Below, in pieces: positions 34,481 to 44,012 of a DNA stretch of 64,000 nucleotides. The notes beneath the pieces are model-generated. The model was not told where the DNA came from and ran no database searches. It saw nothing but the letters and a program-made list of their open reading frames with translations. Both the position numbers and the translations under genes were made by a program. Source of the DNA: Pleomorphomonas sp. JP5 (lineage in GTDB: Bacteria; Pseudomonadota; Alphaproteobacteria; Rhizobiales; Pleomorphomonadaceae); NCBI RefSeq assembly GCF_023721815.1, contig NZ_JAMDLI010000007.1, positions 62,001-126,000 on the forward strand, written 5' to 3'. The number at the start of each line of letters is the position of its first letter. Position 1 is the first letter of the stretch.

Positions 34481-36076
34481 TCAGCTGATGGCTTCCGTGG
34501 CGGCCTTCTGGATCGCCAGCCCAGCCTCGTACTGCTTCAGCCAGGCGCCGTAGCCCTTCACGTCCTCGGCGTCGGGCTTGGCGACGTCCAGCTTGGCGCC
34601 AGCGAACACCCGCTCGCCCAAGTAATCGCCGAGCACCTTGCCCTTGCCGCTCCTGAGATACTCCGCCAGCACGGCGATGCCCCAGGCGCCGCCTTCGCTC
34701 GCCGTGTCGCCCACCGTCACCGGCGCGCCGATGGCCGCCGCCAAGAGCCGCTGCGCCACACCGGCCGTCTTGAACATGCCACCGTGGGCGAACATCGAAT
34801 CGAGCTTCACGCCCTCGTCGGTGAGCACGTTCATGCCCAGGCTCAGCGTGCCGAAGGCGGCGTAAAGCTGGGTGCGCATGAAGTTGGCGAGGGTGAGGCG
34901 GCTGCCGGGGGTGCGCACCACCAGCGGGCGGCCCTCGGTGAGGCCGGTGATCGGCTCGCCGGCCAGATAGTTGTAGGCGAGGAGCCCGCCGCCATCGGCC
35001 TCGCCCTTCAGCGCCGCCTCGAACAGCGCGCCGAACACGGCGTTGGCGTCCGACTTGCCGCCGATCGCCTTGGCGAATTCGGTGAACACGCCGGCCCAGG
35101 TGCCGAGCTCGCTGGCGCCGTTGTTGCAGTGAACCATGGCGACGAGATCGCCACCCGGCGTCGTCACGATGTCGAGCTCCTCATGCACCGTGGTCAGCGG
35201 CTTTTCCAGGACGACCATGGCGAAGATCGAGGTGCCGGCGCTGATGTTGCCGGTGCGCGGCGCCACGGCATTGGTCGCCACCATGCCGGTGCCGGCGTCG
35301 CCTTCCGGCGGGCAAACCGGGATGCCGACGCTGAGCTTGCCGGTGGGGTCGAGCAGCTTGGCGCCCTCGGCGGTGAGCGAACCGGCGTCCTCGCCGGCGA
35401 CCAGCACCTTCGGGAACAGCTTGGCCGCATCGAGGCCCGACTTGTGCGCCTTCACCATCTCGCCGAAGCGCTTCATCATCGGCGCGTCGTAGTCGTGGGT
35501 GGCGGCGTCGATCGGGAACATGCCCGAGGCATCGCCGACGCCGATCACCTTCTGGCCGGTCAGGCGCCAGTGGACGAAGCCGGCGAGCGTGGTGATGAAG
35601 GCCACCTTCTCCACATGCGGCTCGTTGTCGATCACCGCCTGATAGAGGTGGCTGGCCGACCAGCGGAGCGGGAAGTTGAAGCCCAGCGTCTTGGTCAGTT
35701 CGGCGGCGGCGCGCTCGGTGTTGGTGTTGCGCCAGGTGCGGAACGGCACCAAGAGCTTGCCGGCGGCGTCGAAGGCCAGATAGCCGTGCATCATCGCCGA
35801 GAAGCCGAGAGCGCCGACCTTCGCCAGCTCGACGCCATAGCGCGTCTTCACGTCGGCGCTGAGCGCGGCGAAGGAGGCCTGCAGGCCCGCCCAGATCGCC
35901 TCTTCCGAATAGGTCCACAGGCGATCGACGAACTGGTTCTCCCAGCCGTGGGTGCCGGTGGCCAGCACCTCGTGGTCCGGCCCGATCAGGCAGGCCTTGA
36001 TGTTGGTGGACCCCAGTTCGATACCCAGCGATGTGCGCCCCTCGGCGATCGCCGCGGCCTTGGCCTGCTGCGTCAT
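34481..36076 (-). CDS. FGGY-family carbohydrate kinase (xylulokinase-like)
   Basis: A 531-residue sugar kinase of the ASKHA fold. LGIELGSTNIKACLIG (residues 17-32) is the phosphate-1 loop; GVGDASGMFPID and PEGDAGTGMVATNAVAPRTGNISAGTS carry the catalytic Asp and second phosphate loop; AHGGMFKTAGVAQRLLAAAIG is the adenosine region. The closest named relatives are xylulose kinases; L-fuculose or ribulose are alternatives. Members of this subfamily are often linked to an L-fucose/L-arabinose-type isomerase, and one lies at 51649, 15 kb away. ATG 36076 follows GGGAGTTGAGAGCCG. It is a single-gene unit with its own terminator. Confidence 0.85.
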   Translation of the reverse strand: MTQQAKAAAIAEGRTSLGIELGSTNIKACLIGPDHEVLATGTHGWENQFVDRLWTYSEEAIWAGLQASFAALSADVKTRYGVELAKVGALGFSAMMHGYLAFDAAGKLLVPFRTWRNTNTERAAAELTKTLGFNFPLRWSASHLYQAVIDNEPHVEKVAFITTLAGFVHWRLTGQKVIGVGDASGMFPIDAATHDYDAPMMKRFGEMVKAHKSGLDAAKLFPKVLVAGEDAGSLTAEGAKLLDPTGKLSVGIPVCPPEGDAGTGMVATNAVAPRTGNISAGTSIFAMVVLEKPLTTVHEELDIVTTPGGDLVAMVHCNNGASELGTWAGVFTEFAKAIGGKSDANAVFGALFEAALKGEADGGGLLAYNYLAGEPITGLTEGRPLVVRTPGSRLTLANFMRTQLYAAFGTLSLGMNVLTDEGVKLDSMFAHGGMFKTAGVAQRLLAAAIGAPVTVGDTASEGGAWGIAVLAEYLRSGKGKVLGDYLGERVFAGAKLDVAKPDAEDVKGYGAWLKQYEAGLAIQKAATEAIS

Positions 36077-36301
36077 CGGCTCTCAACTCCCTTTTGACGG
36101 TGTCCGCTTTGCGCGGCGACCTCTATGATCGTTATCCTCACCATACCGCAAGACGCCTGTCGATGAGTAGTGACAGGTACCGCCAAGGATATGGAGGATG
36201 CTGCATTTTGGGGGAGAAGCGGCTGCGGCGACCGGAAAAGGCGCGGTTTGGCGGGCTTATGCCGCTTGAACCGGAGGATGCCGGATCAAACGGAGCAGGC
36301 G

Positions 36302-36589
36302 TTACGCCTCGCGTTCGCTCGCCACGGCCGAGGTGATGCAGGCGACCAGGCCGAACAGCAGCTGCCGCGCGCGGATCCCCTCCTCGGAGTTGATCGGGAA
36401 GCGTTCGGTCAGCGCCCGCGCCTGACGATAGACGTCGGCATAGCGGGCGAGCGCGGCCGAGTTGCACTCGGCCTCAGCCTTGGCGACCTTCTGGGTGAAA
36501 TCGTCGATCGCGGCCTGGAACAGGTCCTCGGCGCGGCCGAACAGGCGGTCCCGGCTGGCGTCCGAGAGGGGGATCTGGGTCACGGCCAT
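36302..36589 (-). CDS. Small helical protein downstream of a chemoreceptor, function unknown
   Basis: A 95-residue protein starting at ATG 36589 with GGAGGAGCCC 5 bp upstream. It is mostly charged helix (LFGRAEDLFQAAIDDFTQKVAKAEAECNSAALARYADVYRQAR) with a hydrophobic end (LLFGLVACITSAVA). I do not recognise a family. It follows the chemoreceptor gene by 69 bp on the same strand, so the two are likely co-transcribed, and it may act in the same signalling unit. That is inference from position only. Confidence 0.6.
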   Translation of the reverse strand: MAVTQIPLSDASRDRLFGRAEDLFQAAIDDFTQKVAKAEAECNSAALARYADVYRQARALTERFPINSEEGIRARQLLFGLVACITSAVASEREA

Positions 36590-36658
36590 CACGGGCTCCT
36601 CCGGCGGATGGATGTGTCGTGCCCCGGGGCGCGGCGAGGCGCCCCGGGCGTGGAAGCG

Positions 36659-38341
36659 TCAGGCGATGGCCGCGAGATCCTTGACGAAGGTCTCCACCGA
36701 CGTCTTGAGGTTGGCCGCCTTCTGCGACAGCCCGCCCGACATGGTCATCAGCTGGGTGGAGGCGGCGCCGGTCATCTCCGCCGCCTGGCCGACGCCGGAA
36801 ATGTTCTGCGTCACCTGCGCGGTGCCGGTGGCCGCCTGCTGGCAGTTGCGGGCGATCTCGTCGGTGGTGGCGCCCTGCTGCTCCACGGCGCTGGCGATGG
36901 CCGCCGACACGTCCTTGATGCCGCCGATGGTCTTGATGATCTCCGACATGGAGCTGACGGTGCCGTTGGTGGCGGACTGGATCTCCGACACCTTCACCTC
37001 GATCTCCCCGGTCGCCTTGGAGGTCTGGTCGGCCAGCTGCTTCACCTCGGCGGCGACGACGGCGAAGCCCTTGCCCGCCTCGCCGGCCCGCGCCGCCTCG
37101 ATGGTGGCGTTGAGCGCCAGGAGGTTGGTCTGGTCGGCGATGCCCCTGATCAGGTTGATGACGTCGCCGATGGCCGAGGCGGCCTCGGCCAGCGTGGCGA
37201 TGCGCTCGTTGGAGGCCTGCGCCTCCTGGAAGGCGCTGTCGGCGATCTCGGCCGAATGGGTCACCTGGTTGGCGATCTCGCGGACGGACACGGCCATTTC
37301 CTCGGACGCGGCGGCCACCGTCTGCACGTTGGTGGCCGCTTCCTCGGCGGCGGCGGCCACGGCCTGCGCCTGGCGCGAGGTTTCCTCGGCGGTGGCCGAC
37401 AGCCCACGGGCGCTGGCGGCGACCTCGTCGGACGTCTGGGCGAAGATGCCGGCCATGTCCTGCATCTCCGCCACGAAGCGCTCGCCCACCTCGTTGCGGT
37501 GGATCACCGAGCGGCTGGCGGCCTCCTCGGCCTCCTTCTGCTGCTGGCGGATCTCGTCGGCATGCACGAGATCGGCACGCAGCTTGAGAAGCGAGTTGGC
37601 GATGGCGCCCACCTCGTCCTTGCGGTCGGTGTGGGGCACGTCCACCTGCAACTCGCCGCGCCCGAGCGCCTCCATCACGGACAGCGACTGCCTGACCGGC
37701 CCGACGATGAAGCGCCGCGTCAGGACGATCGAGACGCCGATCATCAGCAGGCTGCTGATGACCATGACGAGGCCCGAGACGACCTCGGCCCGGACGGCGA
37801 TGTCGTCGGCGGCAAGGTCGAGCCGGTCGCGTTCCTTGTCGATCGACCTGTTGAAGGCCACCGCCTCGTCCGTCTGCTTGTCGATGGCGGCGAGACAGCT
37901 GCTCTGCATGGTGCGGAAGGCGGGGCTGCCGGCCTTCACCATGCTCACCGCGCCCTTGCAGGGGCCGTTGATGACCTGCTTGGTCTTCTCGGCCAGCGAA
38001 GCGAGCTTCTCGGTCCCGTCCGGGTAGGCCTTGATGGCGAGGGACATCTGGTAGTCGTAGCTGGCCATCGCTAGGTCGACCATGCCTCCGGCCGCCGCGA
38101 CCTCCTCCTTCGAGCCGGCAATCGCCATGGCCAGCAGGCCCGCCTCGATCTGGCGGATGTCGCGGTTGCCGCGCGACAGCGCGGTGGTGGCCGCCGCGGG
38201 GCCGTCGATGATCCTGCCGTTCACCTCATTGACGGCGTCGATTTGCGTCCCGGCATAGACGATGACGCCGCACGACACGACGGCCAGCAACGCAAGCAGA
38301 CAAATGACCTTCCACTGCAGGGCCAGATTCTTGAACGACAC
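36659..38341 (-). CDS. Methyl-accepting chemotaxis protein
   Basis: A 560-residue chemoreceptor. The first helix ([20 protein letters not shown]) is followed by a helical periplasmic sensor (~35-185) with four-helix-bundle character, a second helix near 190-210, HAMP, and the MA coiled coil with [21 protein letters not shown] near residue 400. Start is GTG 38341, preceded by AAGGAG at 8 bp. The signalling half is nearly identical in layout to the chemoreceptor at 55285 ([14 protein letters not shown] near the end of each), so the two share a recent ancestor and differ in sensors. No CheR pentapeptide is present. Confidence 0.92.
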   Translation of the reverse strand: MSFKNLALQWKVICLLALLAVVSCGVIVYAGTQIDAVNEVNGRIIDGPAAATTALSRGNRDIRQIEAGLLAMAIAGSKEEVAAAGGMVDLAMASYDYQMSLAIKAYPDGTEKLASLAEKTKQVINGPCKGAVSMVKAGSPAFRTMQSSCLAAIDKQTDEAVAFNRSIDKERDRLDLAADDIAVRAEVVSGLVMVISSLLMIGVSIVLTRRFIVGPVRQSLSVMEALGRGELQVDVPHTDRKDEVGAIANSLLKLRADLVHADEIRQQQKEAEEAASRSVIHRNEVGERFVAEMQDMAGIFAQTSDEVAASARGLSATAEETSRQAQAVAAAAEEAATNVQTVAAASEEMAVSVREIANQVTHSAEIADSAFQEAQASNERIATLAEAASAIGDVINLIRGIADQTNLLALNATIEAARAGEAGKGFAVVAAEVKQLADQTSKATGEIEVKVSEIQSATNGTVSSMSEIIKTIGGIKDVSAAIASAVEQQGATTDEIARNCQQAATGTAQVTQNISGVGQAAEMTGAASTQLMTMSGGLSQKAANLKTSVETFVKDLAAIA

Positions 38342-38415
38342 GACACGTGCTCCTTGATGTCATAGGGTGCAACGGACCTCGGAGCGATCTCTCGAGGTCG
38401 TCCATTGGAGTTGGA

Positions 38416-39339
38416 TCAGGACGGGCCCGCCGCGAGGCCGAGGCCGGCGCCCAGGGCGCTGACGACACCGCCGTCGAGCTTGCCCGCGGCGACGAGGTCG
38501 GAGAGGATGCCGAACGCCTTTTCGGCGCTCAGGGCGGCGCGATAGGGCCGATGTTCGGTCAGCGCGCCGAAGACGTCGCCGACGCTGACGCAGCGGGTTC
38601 TGAGCGAAATCTGGTTCGCGGCGAGCCCCAGCGGATAGCCGGAGCCGTCCAGGCGCTCGTGGTGGTGGCGGACGATGTCGAGCACCGCGTTCCAGCCGAA
38701 AACGCGCTTGTCGCAGATGCTCTCGTAGCCGGCCTCGGAATGCTGCCGGATCTTCTCGACTTCCGCCGGCTTGAGCTCGCGGCTGAGCCGCAGCAGGTCG
38801 ATGGGCAACGAAAGCTTGCCGATGTCGTGCAGCAACGCCCCGACGCAGATCGAGGCATGTTCCTGGCGAGAGATCCCCAGGCGTCGGACGATGATCATGA
38901 CGAACTTCATCGTACGCACGCAGTGGCGGAAGGTGCTGGGGCAATGATGCCGAAGCGCGGCGAGAAGCGGGATGACCTTGGCGTCGGCGAGGTCCTGATA
39001 GGCCTCATGGAGCGTGGAGACGTCGCACTCGCTGCGGACAAGGCCGGCCAGGACGAGCAGCGCCGTCCGCCTCTCCGGGAAGGCCATACCCGAGAAGGTG
39101 GAGGCGGTATCCAGCGCGGCGCGCCTTTTCGCAACAAGCGACTGGGGAACGCCGACTTCCGAGGTCTCCGCACCCGAAAAATCTCGTCCGAACACGCTAT
39201 CACCAACCTTTCTGCGTACGGCACGGCGTTCACCATGCGTCCGACCGAACAGCGGGAGGCATGAAACGGCGGTGACGCATCGCGATGGCCATGCAACAAC
39301 CCGTGGATCAAGGTCATTCCCATCCGACTTCCGCGACAT
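38416..39339 (-). CDS. HD-GYP domain protein (cyclic-di-GMP phosphodiesterase type)
   Basis: A 307-residue protein. The C-terminal half has the HD-GYP signature: GALLHDIGKLSLP (HD metal residues), EAGYESICD, VRHHHERLDGSGYP (the GYP motif) and VGDVFGALTEHRPYR. The N-terminal ~120 residues have no recognised sensor domain. Such enzymes hydrolyse cyclic-di-GMP to GMP with a di- or tri-iron centre. The start at ATG 39339 lacks a clear ribosome-binding site and a downstream Met in MAFPERRTALL is possible. It lies just upstream of a chemoreceptor gene on the same strand, 74 bp away. Confidence 0.85.
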   Translation of the reverse strand: MSRKSDGNDLDPRVVAWPSRCVTAVSCLPLFGRTHGERRAVRRKVGDSVFGRDFSGAETSEVGVPQSLVAKRRAALDTASTFSGMAFPERRTALLVLAGLVRSECDVSTLHEAYQDLADAKVIPLLAALRHHCPSTFRHCVRTMKFVMIIVRRLGISRQEHASICVGALLHDIGKLSLPIDLLRLSRELKPAEVEKIRQHSEAGYESICDKRVFGWNAVLDIVRHHHERLDGSGYPLGLAANQISLRTRCVSVGDVFGALTEHRPYRAALSAEKAFGILSDLVAAGKLDGGVVSALGAGLGLAAGPS

Positions 39340-39994
39340 CTGGACGAAAGCGCCCTGCGAGGCGTGGGAAACCTGACGAGCGAAGCAGCAAGTCCGCCGG
39401 ATCTTGAGTCACCGGGCCTGCCTCGAAACTCGCCGGGATGGCGCCGGCGACTTCGAGACCCGGCGCGGGCGGACCCGAAGGCCCGCGAGCGCGGAAAGCA
39501 CAGAAATCGAAGCGTCAGCCCCAGCCGAGGTTCAGGTCATGTTTCCCTTACCCGGTCGAACGATAGGGACGCCTTTACTGATTTCCGGCTAATGCGTATT
39601 TTGTGCAGCCCCGCGCAATTTGTACCAGAGCATTCGCCAACCACATTGAAACATTTGGTCGTCCTGCGAATGCTCCAGATTCATTTGCTGGAGCACCCGC
39701 GATGCGACCGCCTTCGCCGCGCGCGCCCTTTGGCAAGACCGCAAGCAAGAGCGGCCACACGCGCCCTCGCGGCACTGATCGTCCGAATGGATTTCCACGA
39801 TCCAGAACCTAGATCGGATACATAATCGTCATTGTTCTCTGTCGTTTGACAGTGACAAAAGGCTCGCCAGTGTCTATCGAATAGATACCAGTACCGAGAT
39901 CGAATCCTTTCAGCACGCAATCCGGCCGCCCTCCTCGTATTCGAAGGGCGTTGCCGAGTTGCGCAATCTATACACACTAAAAATAGAGATCGGC
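39340..39994. other. 655-bp gap without a supported gene
   Basis: Divergent region between the HD-GYP gene and the AraC regulator. From about 39560 the DNA is less GC-rich. Frames on both strands lack domains, initiation signals and biased codon use. No palindrome longer than a few base pairs or transposase remnant was identified. Promoters for both flanking genes must lie here. Confidence 0.4.
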
Positions 39995-40981
39995 ATGAAG
40001 GGCACAACCACTCGATCCGGCCGGACCAGCTTCAAAAGTGTCTACAGAAATGTAAACGATGTGAACGATCTTCTGTCACTCATCTACGACGCGCCCGTTC
40101 ACCTCAAGGCACTGAATGACGACGACTTCCTGTTCCGAACATCCAACTACGGCGATCAGGCTTTCCTGCTCTGCGATTCCTACACCAGTGGCGTCAGATC
40201 TTCGTTCGATTCTGACAACGATGACATCGTTATTAAAATCCGCTCGCGCGGCGGCTACGAGATCAGGACCCGGAGCGACGAGTACCACCTCTCGCACGAC
40301 ATCGGCTTCGCCTACACCGCCAGCCACGCCATCGGCTACTCGACAGCGCAGGCGACGGCCATCTCCACCATCCAGATCAAGCGCTCGGTTTTCGATCAGA
40401 CCCTTGAACAATACTCAGAAAACATACCCCATCGCTGGTCGGGCATTCGGGAGTTTCCCATCGGCGGCGGTTTCGGCAACCTGATACAGGCGCTGATGAA
40501 CCGCTACCGCGAGAACTTCGACGGCCGGCCGCACTGCACCTTCTCCGAAACCAGCCTGCAGCTCATCCAGGATGCCGCAATCGTTGCGATCGCCGAGCTC
40601 GTCACCGGCGGCCTCGACGCAGCGAGGGGCGAGCGCGTCAGCGCCTCCCATCGCAACGTCATGCAGGCCGTCGACATGATCAACTGCCAGACCACGCCGC
40701 TGACCATCCACGACCTCGCCGCCGCGCTGGGCATCAGCGTCCGCGCCTTGCAGGACGGCTTCCGCCGCCATCTCAACCAGTCGCCGCACAACCTGCTGAA
40801 GGCCGGCCGGCTGGAGGGCGCCCGGCGCGACCTGATTTCCGGCAAGGTGACCTCCGTCCGGGAGGCGGCGACCAAATGGGGGTTCAGCAACCTCGCCCGC
40901 TTCAACCAGGAATATCGTGCGGTCATCGGCAAGTACCCGAAGGAGACGCTGGACATCTTGCACGACGGCGGGAAAACCTGA
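39995..40981 (+). CDS. AraC-family transcriptional regulator
   Basis: A 328-residue regulator. The N-terminal ~200 residues form the AraC-type cupin-like sensor of the AraC_binding_2 kind (HLSHDIGFAYTASHAIGYSTAQ). The C-terminal ~100 residues are the double HTH: LTIHDLAAALGISVRALQDGFRRHLNQSPHNLLK and VREAATKWGFSNLARFNQEYRAVIGKYPKE. ATG 39995 is chosen over TTG 39959. The gene is less GC-rich in its first third than its neighbours. It lies 74 bp upstream of an S66 peptidase gene, a possible target. The effector is unknown. Confidence 0.88.
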   Translation: MKGTTTRSGRTSFKSVYRNVNDVNDLLSLIYDAPVHLKALNDDDFLFRTSNYGDQAFLLCDSYTSGVRSSFDSDNDDIVIKIRSRGGYEIRTRSDEYHLSHDIGFAYTASHAIGYSTAQATAISTIQIKRSVFDQTLEQYSENIPHRWSGIREFPIGGGFGNLIQALMNRYRENFDGRPHCTFSETSLQLIQDAAIVAIAELVTGGLDAARGERVSASHRNVMQAVDMINCQTTPLTIHDLAAALGISVRALQDGFRRHLNQSPHNLLKAGRLEGARRDLISGKVTSVREAATKWGFSNLARFNQEYRAVIGKYPKETLDILHDGGKT

Positions 40982-41055
40982 CGGCCGGCGGACGCGGCTG
41001 CTTCCCAGGCCCGGCCGATTTACCCTATCCTGCCCCGAGTGGAGAGGGGAAGCCG

Positions 41056-42102
41056 ATGGTGTCCTGGATCAAGCCGCCGCGTCTGAGGCCCGGCGACAGC
41101 GTCGCCGTGGTCTCGCCCTCCTGGGGCGGGCCGGGCAGCTTTCCCCACCGCTACGCGGCCGGCAAGCGCCAGCTGGAGGAGACATTCGGCCTCAAGGTCG
41201 TCGAGATGCCGCACACCCTCGCCCCGGCCGATCACCTCGCCAAGCACCCCGAGGCGCGCGCGGCCGACCTGATGGCCGCCTTCGCCGATCCCGGCATCGC
41301 CGGCATCATCGCTTCCATCGGCGGCGACGACTGCATCCGCCTGATGCCGCACCTCGACCTCGGGGTGGTCGCCGCCAACCCCAAGGTGTTCCTCGGCTTC
41401 TCCGACACCACCTCGCTGCATTTCGCCTGCGCCGCCGCCGGCCTGCGCTCGTTCTACGGCCCCAGCGTCATGGCGGGCTTTGCCGAGAACGGCGGCATGC
41501 ACGGCTACGTCGTCGAGTCCCTGCGCAAGACGCTGTTCGACGCCGAGCCGATCGGCCTCATTCCCCTCAACGACGAGGGCTGGACGGCCGCCCGCGACGA
41601 CTGGAGCCGGCCCGAGTTGCGGGACCAGGCGCGAAAGCTGCAACCCGCCGATCCGCCGCGCATCCTGCAGGGCGAAGGCACGGCGCGTGGCCACCTATTC
41701 GGCGGCTGCGCCGAGGTGATCGAAATGGTCAAGGCCACGGCGTGGTGGCCGCCGCTCGATCAGTGGCGCGGCGCCATCCTGTTCTACGAGACGTCGGAAG
41801 ACGCGCCGCCGGCCCAGTTCATCCGCTACTGGCTGCGCAATCTCGCCGCGCAGGGCATCCTCGGCGTGATCGAGGGCATCCTGATCGCCCGCGCCGATCC
41901 CAAGGGCGACCCCACCTATCAGGCCGCCATCGAGGTCGCCTTCGTCGACGCCCTCGCCGAAGCCGGCCTTGCCACCCTGCCCGTGCTCACCGGCCTCGAC
42001 TTCGGCCACACCCAGCCCATGCTCACCCTGCCCTATGGCGCCGAGGCCGAAATCGACTGCCGGAGCGGAAGGCTGACCATCCTGGAGAGCGGGGTGACGT
42101 AG
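41056..42102 (+). CDS. S66-family LD-carboxypeptidase-like protein (MccF type)
   Basis: A 348-residue serine peptidase of family S66. FLGFSDTTSLHFACAAAGLRSFYGPSVM holds the nucleophile Ser in the usual G-x-SD context. IASIGGDDCIRLMPHLD and GHLFGGCAEVIEM fit the MccF/LD-carboxypeptidase fold, and FGHTQPMLTLPYG carries the C-terminal catalytic His. Known relatives cleave murein tetrapeptides or detoxify microcin C-like conjugates; the length and FYGPSVMAGFAENGG favour the MccF-like group. Start follows GGAGAGGGGAAGCCG. No signal peptide is present, so it acts in the cytoplasm. Confidence 0.87.
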   Translation: MVSWIKPPRLRPGDSVAVVSPSWGGPGSFPHRYAAGKRQLEETFGLKVVEMPHTLAPADHLAKHPEARAADLMAAFADPGIAGIIASIGGDDCIRLMPHLDLGVVAANPKVFLGFSDTTSLHFACAAAGLRSFYGPSVMAGFAENGGMHGYVVESLRKTLFDAEPIGLIPLNDEGWTAARDDWSRPELRDQARKLQPADPPRILQGEGTARGHLFGGCAEVIEMVKATAWWPPLDQWRGAILFYETSEDAPPAQFIRYWLRNLAAQGILGVIEGILIARADPKGDPTYQAAIEVAFVDALAEAGLATLPVLTGLDFGHTQPMLTLPYGAEAEIDCRSGRLTILESGVT

Positions 42103-42210
42103 AACCGCGCTCGCCATTTTCGGCTGTCATCATCCCGCGTGGCGAAAATCGGGTGTCTGGCGGCAGCCGCCATTTCCTATCTCGGTCTCCCCAAAACAAA
42201 GGAGAAAGAG

Positions 42211-42960
42211 ATGGGAATCCTGGACAACAAGGTGGCGATCATCACCGGCGCATCGTCGGGCATCGGGCGGGCGGCGGCGCGGATGTTCGCGGCCGAGGGT
42301 GCGGCCGTCGTGCTCAACGCGCGCGGCCCGGCGGCGCTGGAGGCGGTGGCCGACGACATCAAGGCCCGGGGCGGCAAGGTGAGCCTCGTCGTCGGCGACG
42401 TCGGCGATGCCGCCTGCCACGACGCGCTGGTGGCCGAGGCCGTGAGCGCCTTCGGCGGCCTCGACATCGCCTTCAACAACGCCGGCACCGTCGGCGCCCT
42501 GAAGCCGCTGGCCGATCTGACGCCCGACGAATGGCAGTCAACGCTGACCACCAACCTCACCTCGGCCTTCCTGGCGAGCCGGGCACAGATCTCCGCCATG
42601 CTCGCGCGCGGCGGCGGCTCCATCGTCTTCACGTCGAGCTTCGTCGGCACCAGCGTCGGCCTGCCCGGCATGGGTGCCTACGCCGCCGCCAAGGCCGGGC
42701 TGATGGGCCTCGTCAAGACCATCGCCGCCGACTACGGCGCCCGGGGCATCCGAGCCAACGCCCTTCTGCCCGGCGGCACCGACACCGGCATGGCCGGCGA
42801 TCAGGCCCAGAAAGACTGGGCCGCCGGCCTCCACGCCATGAAGCGCCTCGCCCAGCCGGAAGAAATCGCCAACGCCGCCCTCTTCCTCGCCGGCCCGCAC
42901 TCGAGCTTCGTCACGGGCTCGGCGCTCTACGCCGATGGAGGGAACGCAGCGGTGAAGTGA
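42211..42960 (+). CDS. Short-chain dehydrogenase/reductase
   Basis: A classical 249-residue SDR. TGASSGIGRA (residues 12-21) is the cofactor loop, NNAG follows, the catalytic Ser is in FTSSF, and YAAAK provides Tyr and Lys. The residue after the second strand (NARGPAAL) favours NADP(H). It starts after AAAGGAGAAAGAG. The C-terminal GSALYADGGNAA is usual for the family. The substrate cannot be assigned. It ends 44 bp before the convergent HTH gene of the HipA module. Confidence 0.88.
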   Translation: MGILDNKVAIITGASSGIGRAAARMFAAEGAAVVLNARGPAALEAVADDIKARGGKVSLVVGDVGDAACHDALVAEAVSAFGGLDIAFNNAGTVGALKPLADLTPDEWQSTLTTNLTSAFLASRAQISAMLARGGGSIVFTSSFVGTSVGLPGMGAYAAAKAGLMGLVKTIAADYGARGIRANALLPGGTDTGMAGDQAQKDWAAGLHAMKRLAQPEEIANAALFLAGPHSSFVTGSALYADGGNAAVK

Positions 42961-43004
42961 GGCGGACAAGAGGGAGTGCCAGCCACGGCCGGCGCTCCGC
43001 CCGC

Positions 43005-44012
43005 TCAACGCACCGAACTTGCCTTGAGGCGCTCCACCTCCGCTTTCACCCGATCAAGCGACAGGCCGGCGACGCCGAAGCGCTCGTAGAGCGAGGCGGT
43101 GAGCGGCAACAGGTGTTCGGCGAGCCGCGTTCCGATGTCGGCGGCCGGGATTTCCGCTTGCAGCTCGGCCTCGTCGCTGCGGGCGGCGTGGCCCTGGATG
43201 ACGAGGTCGCTCAGCGGGTTGGCCCAGGAGCGGAGCGCGCGGCCGCTCAGCCCGGTGTAGAGCGCGCGGAAATGCACGGTCACCGCGCTGTCCTCATTCT
43301 TGCCGAGGAGGGAGGCCAGCCGCTCGGCGTGCAGCAGCACCTCGCCCATCCGCCAGATCGGCAACGTCGTATCGAAGATGGCGCCGGCCGGGAAGGTATC
43401 GGCGCCGTCTTCCTGATAGCCGCGCATCAGCACCGCCCGACCGCTCGGTGCAACGCGCCAGAAATCGCAATGAGCGGCATCGGCCAGCAGCCGGTCCACC
43501 GCCTCGCCCGGCGGCGCCAGCCAGCATTCGATCAGCCCATCCACCCCGTGCGGGCGAATGTCGTCGCGGCTCGGCATCCAGAACGGCGGCCAGCCGGTCT
43601 TTGCCACCACCGCCTGTTCCAGAAGCCGCTCGAAGGCGGCAAGGTCGGGCGTCTTGAGATCGCCTTCCAGCCAATAGTCGATGCGACACCAGCCATGCGG
43701 GAAGCGGGCTGGCGCATCCTGCGCCAGCGGCGCCACCAACGCCTGCCAGCGCTCGAAGGCCTCGCGCACGAAGCGCGACTGCGCGTCTTCCGGCGACGGC
43801 TCGTCCACGAGGCCGACCACGCGCAGGATGTCCATCGCCTTTGCCAGCGTCAGCGTCGTCTCGCCGCGTTCGAAGGCCGCCATCGTCGGATGGCTGACGC
43901 CGGCCAGCGCCGCATGGTCCTTCTGCGTCAGCCCCTCCGCCTTGCGACGACGCAAAGCCTCCTCGACGAGGCGCGGCCAGGACAGCGGCGCTATGGAAGA
44001 AGTCTGAGACAT
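43005..44012 (-). CDS. XRE-HTH protein with large C-terminal domain, partner of the HipA-type kinase
   Basis: A 335-residue protein. Residues ~15-75 are an XRE helix-turn-helix (LTQKDHAALAGVSHPTMAAFERGETTLTLAKAMDIL). The following 260 residues are unusual for a HipB antitoxin (normally ~75-100 residues): GWPPFWMPSRDDIRPHGVDGLIECWL, DFWRVAPSGRAVLMRGYQEDG and LPIWRMGEVLLHAERLA. This block resembles the C-terminal domain of some AlbA_2 ATP-binding regulators, to my recollection; its function is unknown. The start overlaps the end of the kinase gene by 22 bp, so the two are coupled, with the kinase first, the reverse of classical hipBA. Confidence 0.75.
   Translation of the reverse strand: MSQTSSIAPLSWPRLVEEALRRRKAEGLTQKDHAALAGVSHPTMAAFERGETTLTLAKAMDILRVVGLVDEPSPEDAQSRFVREAFERWQALVAPLAQDAPARFPHGWCRIDYWLEGDLKTPDLAAFERLLEQAVVAKTGWPPFWMPSRDDIRPHGVDGLIECWLAPPGEAVDRLLADAAHCDFWRVAPSGRAVLMRGYQEDGADTFPAGAIFDTTLPIWRMGEVLLHAERLASLLGKNEDSAVTVHFRALYTGLSGRALRSWANPLSDLVIQGHAARSDEAELQAEIPAADIGTRLAEHLLPLTASLYERFGVAGLSLDRVKAEVERLKASSVR

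Noticed and set aside
36170-38074. 634-codon plus-strand frame opposite the chemoreceptor
   Set aside because: Gly/Leu/Asp-rich antisense frame; the minus strand encodes a complete chemoreceptor with start and ribosome-binding site.
39364-39825. 153-codon plus-strand frame in the HD-GYP/AraC gap
   Set aside because: Low-complexity Arg/Pro content, no ribosome-binding site and no domain.
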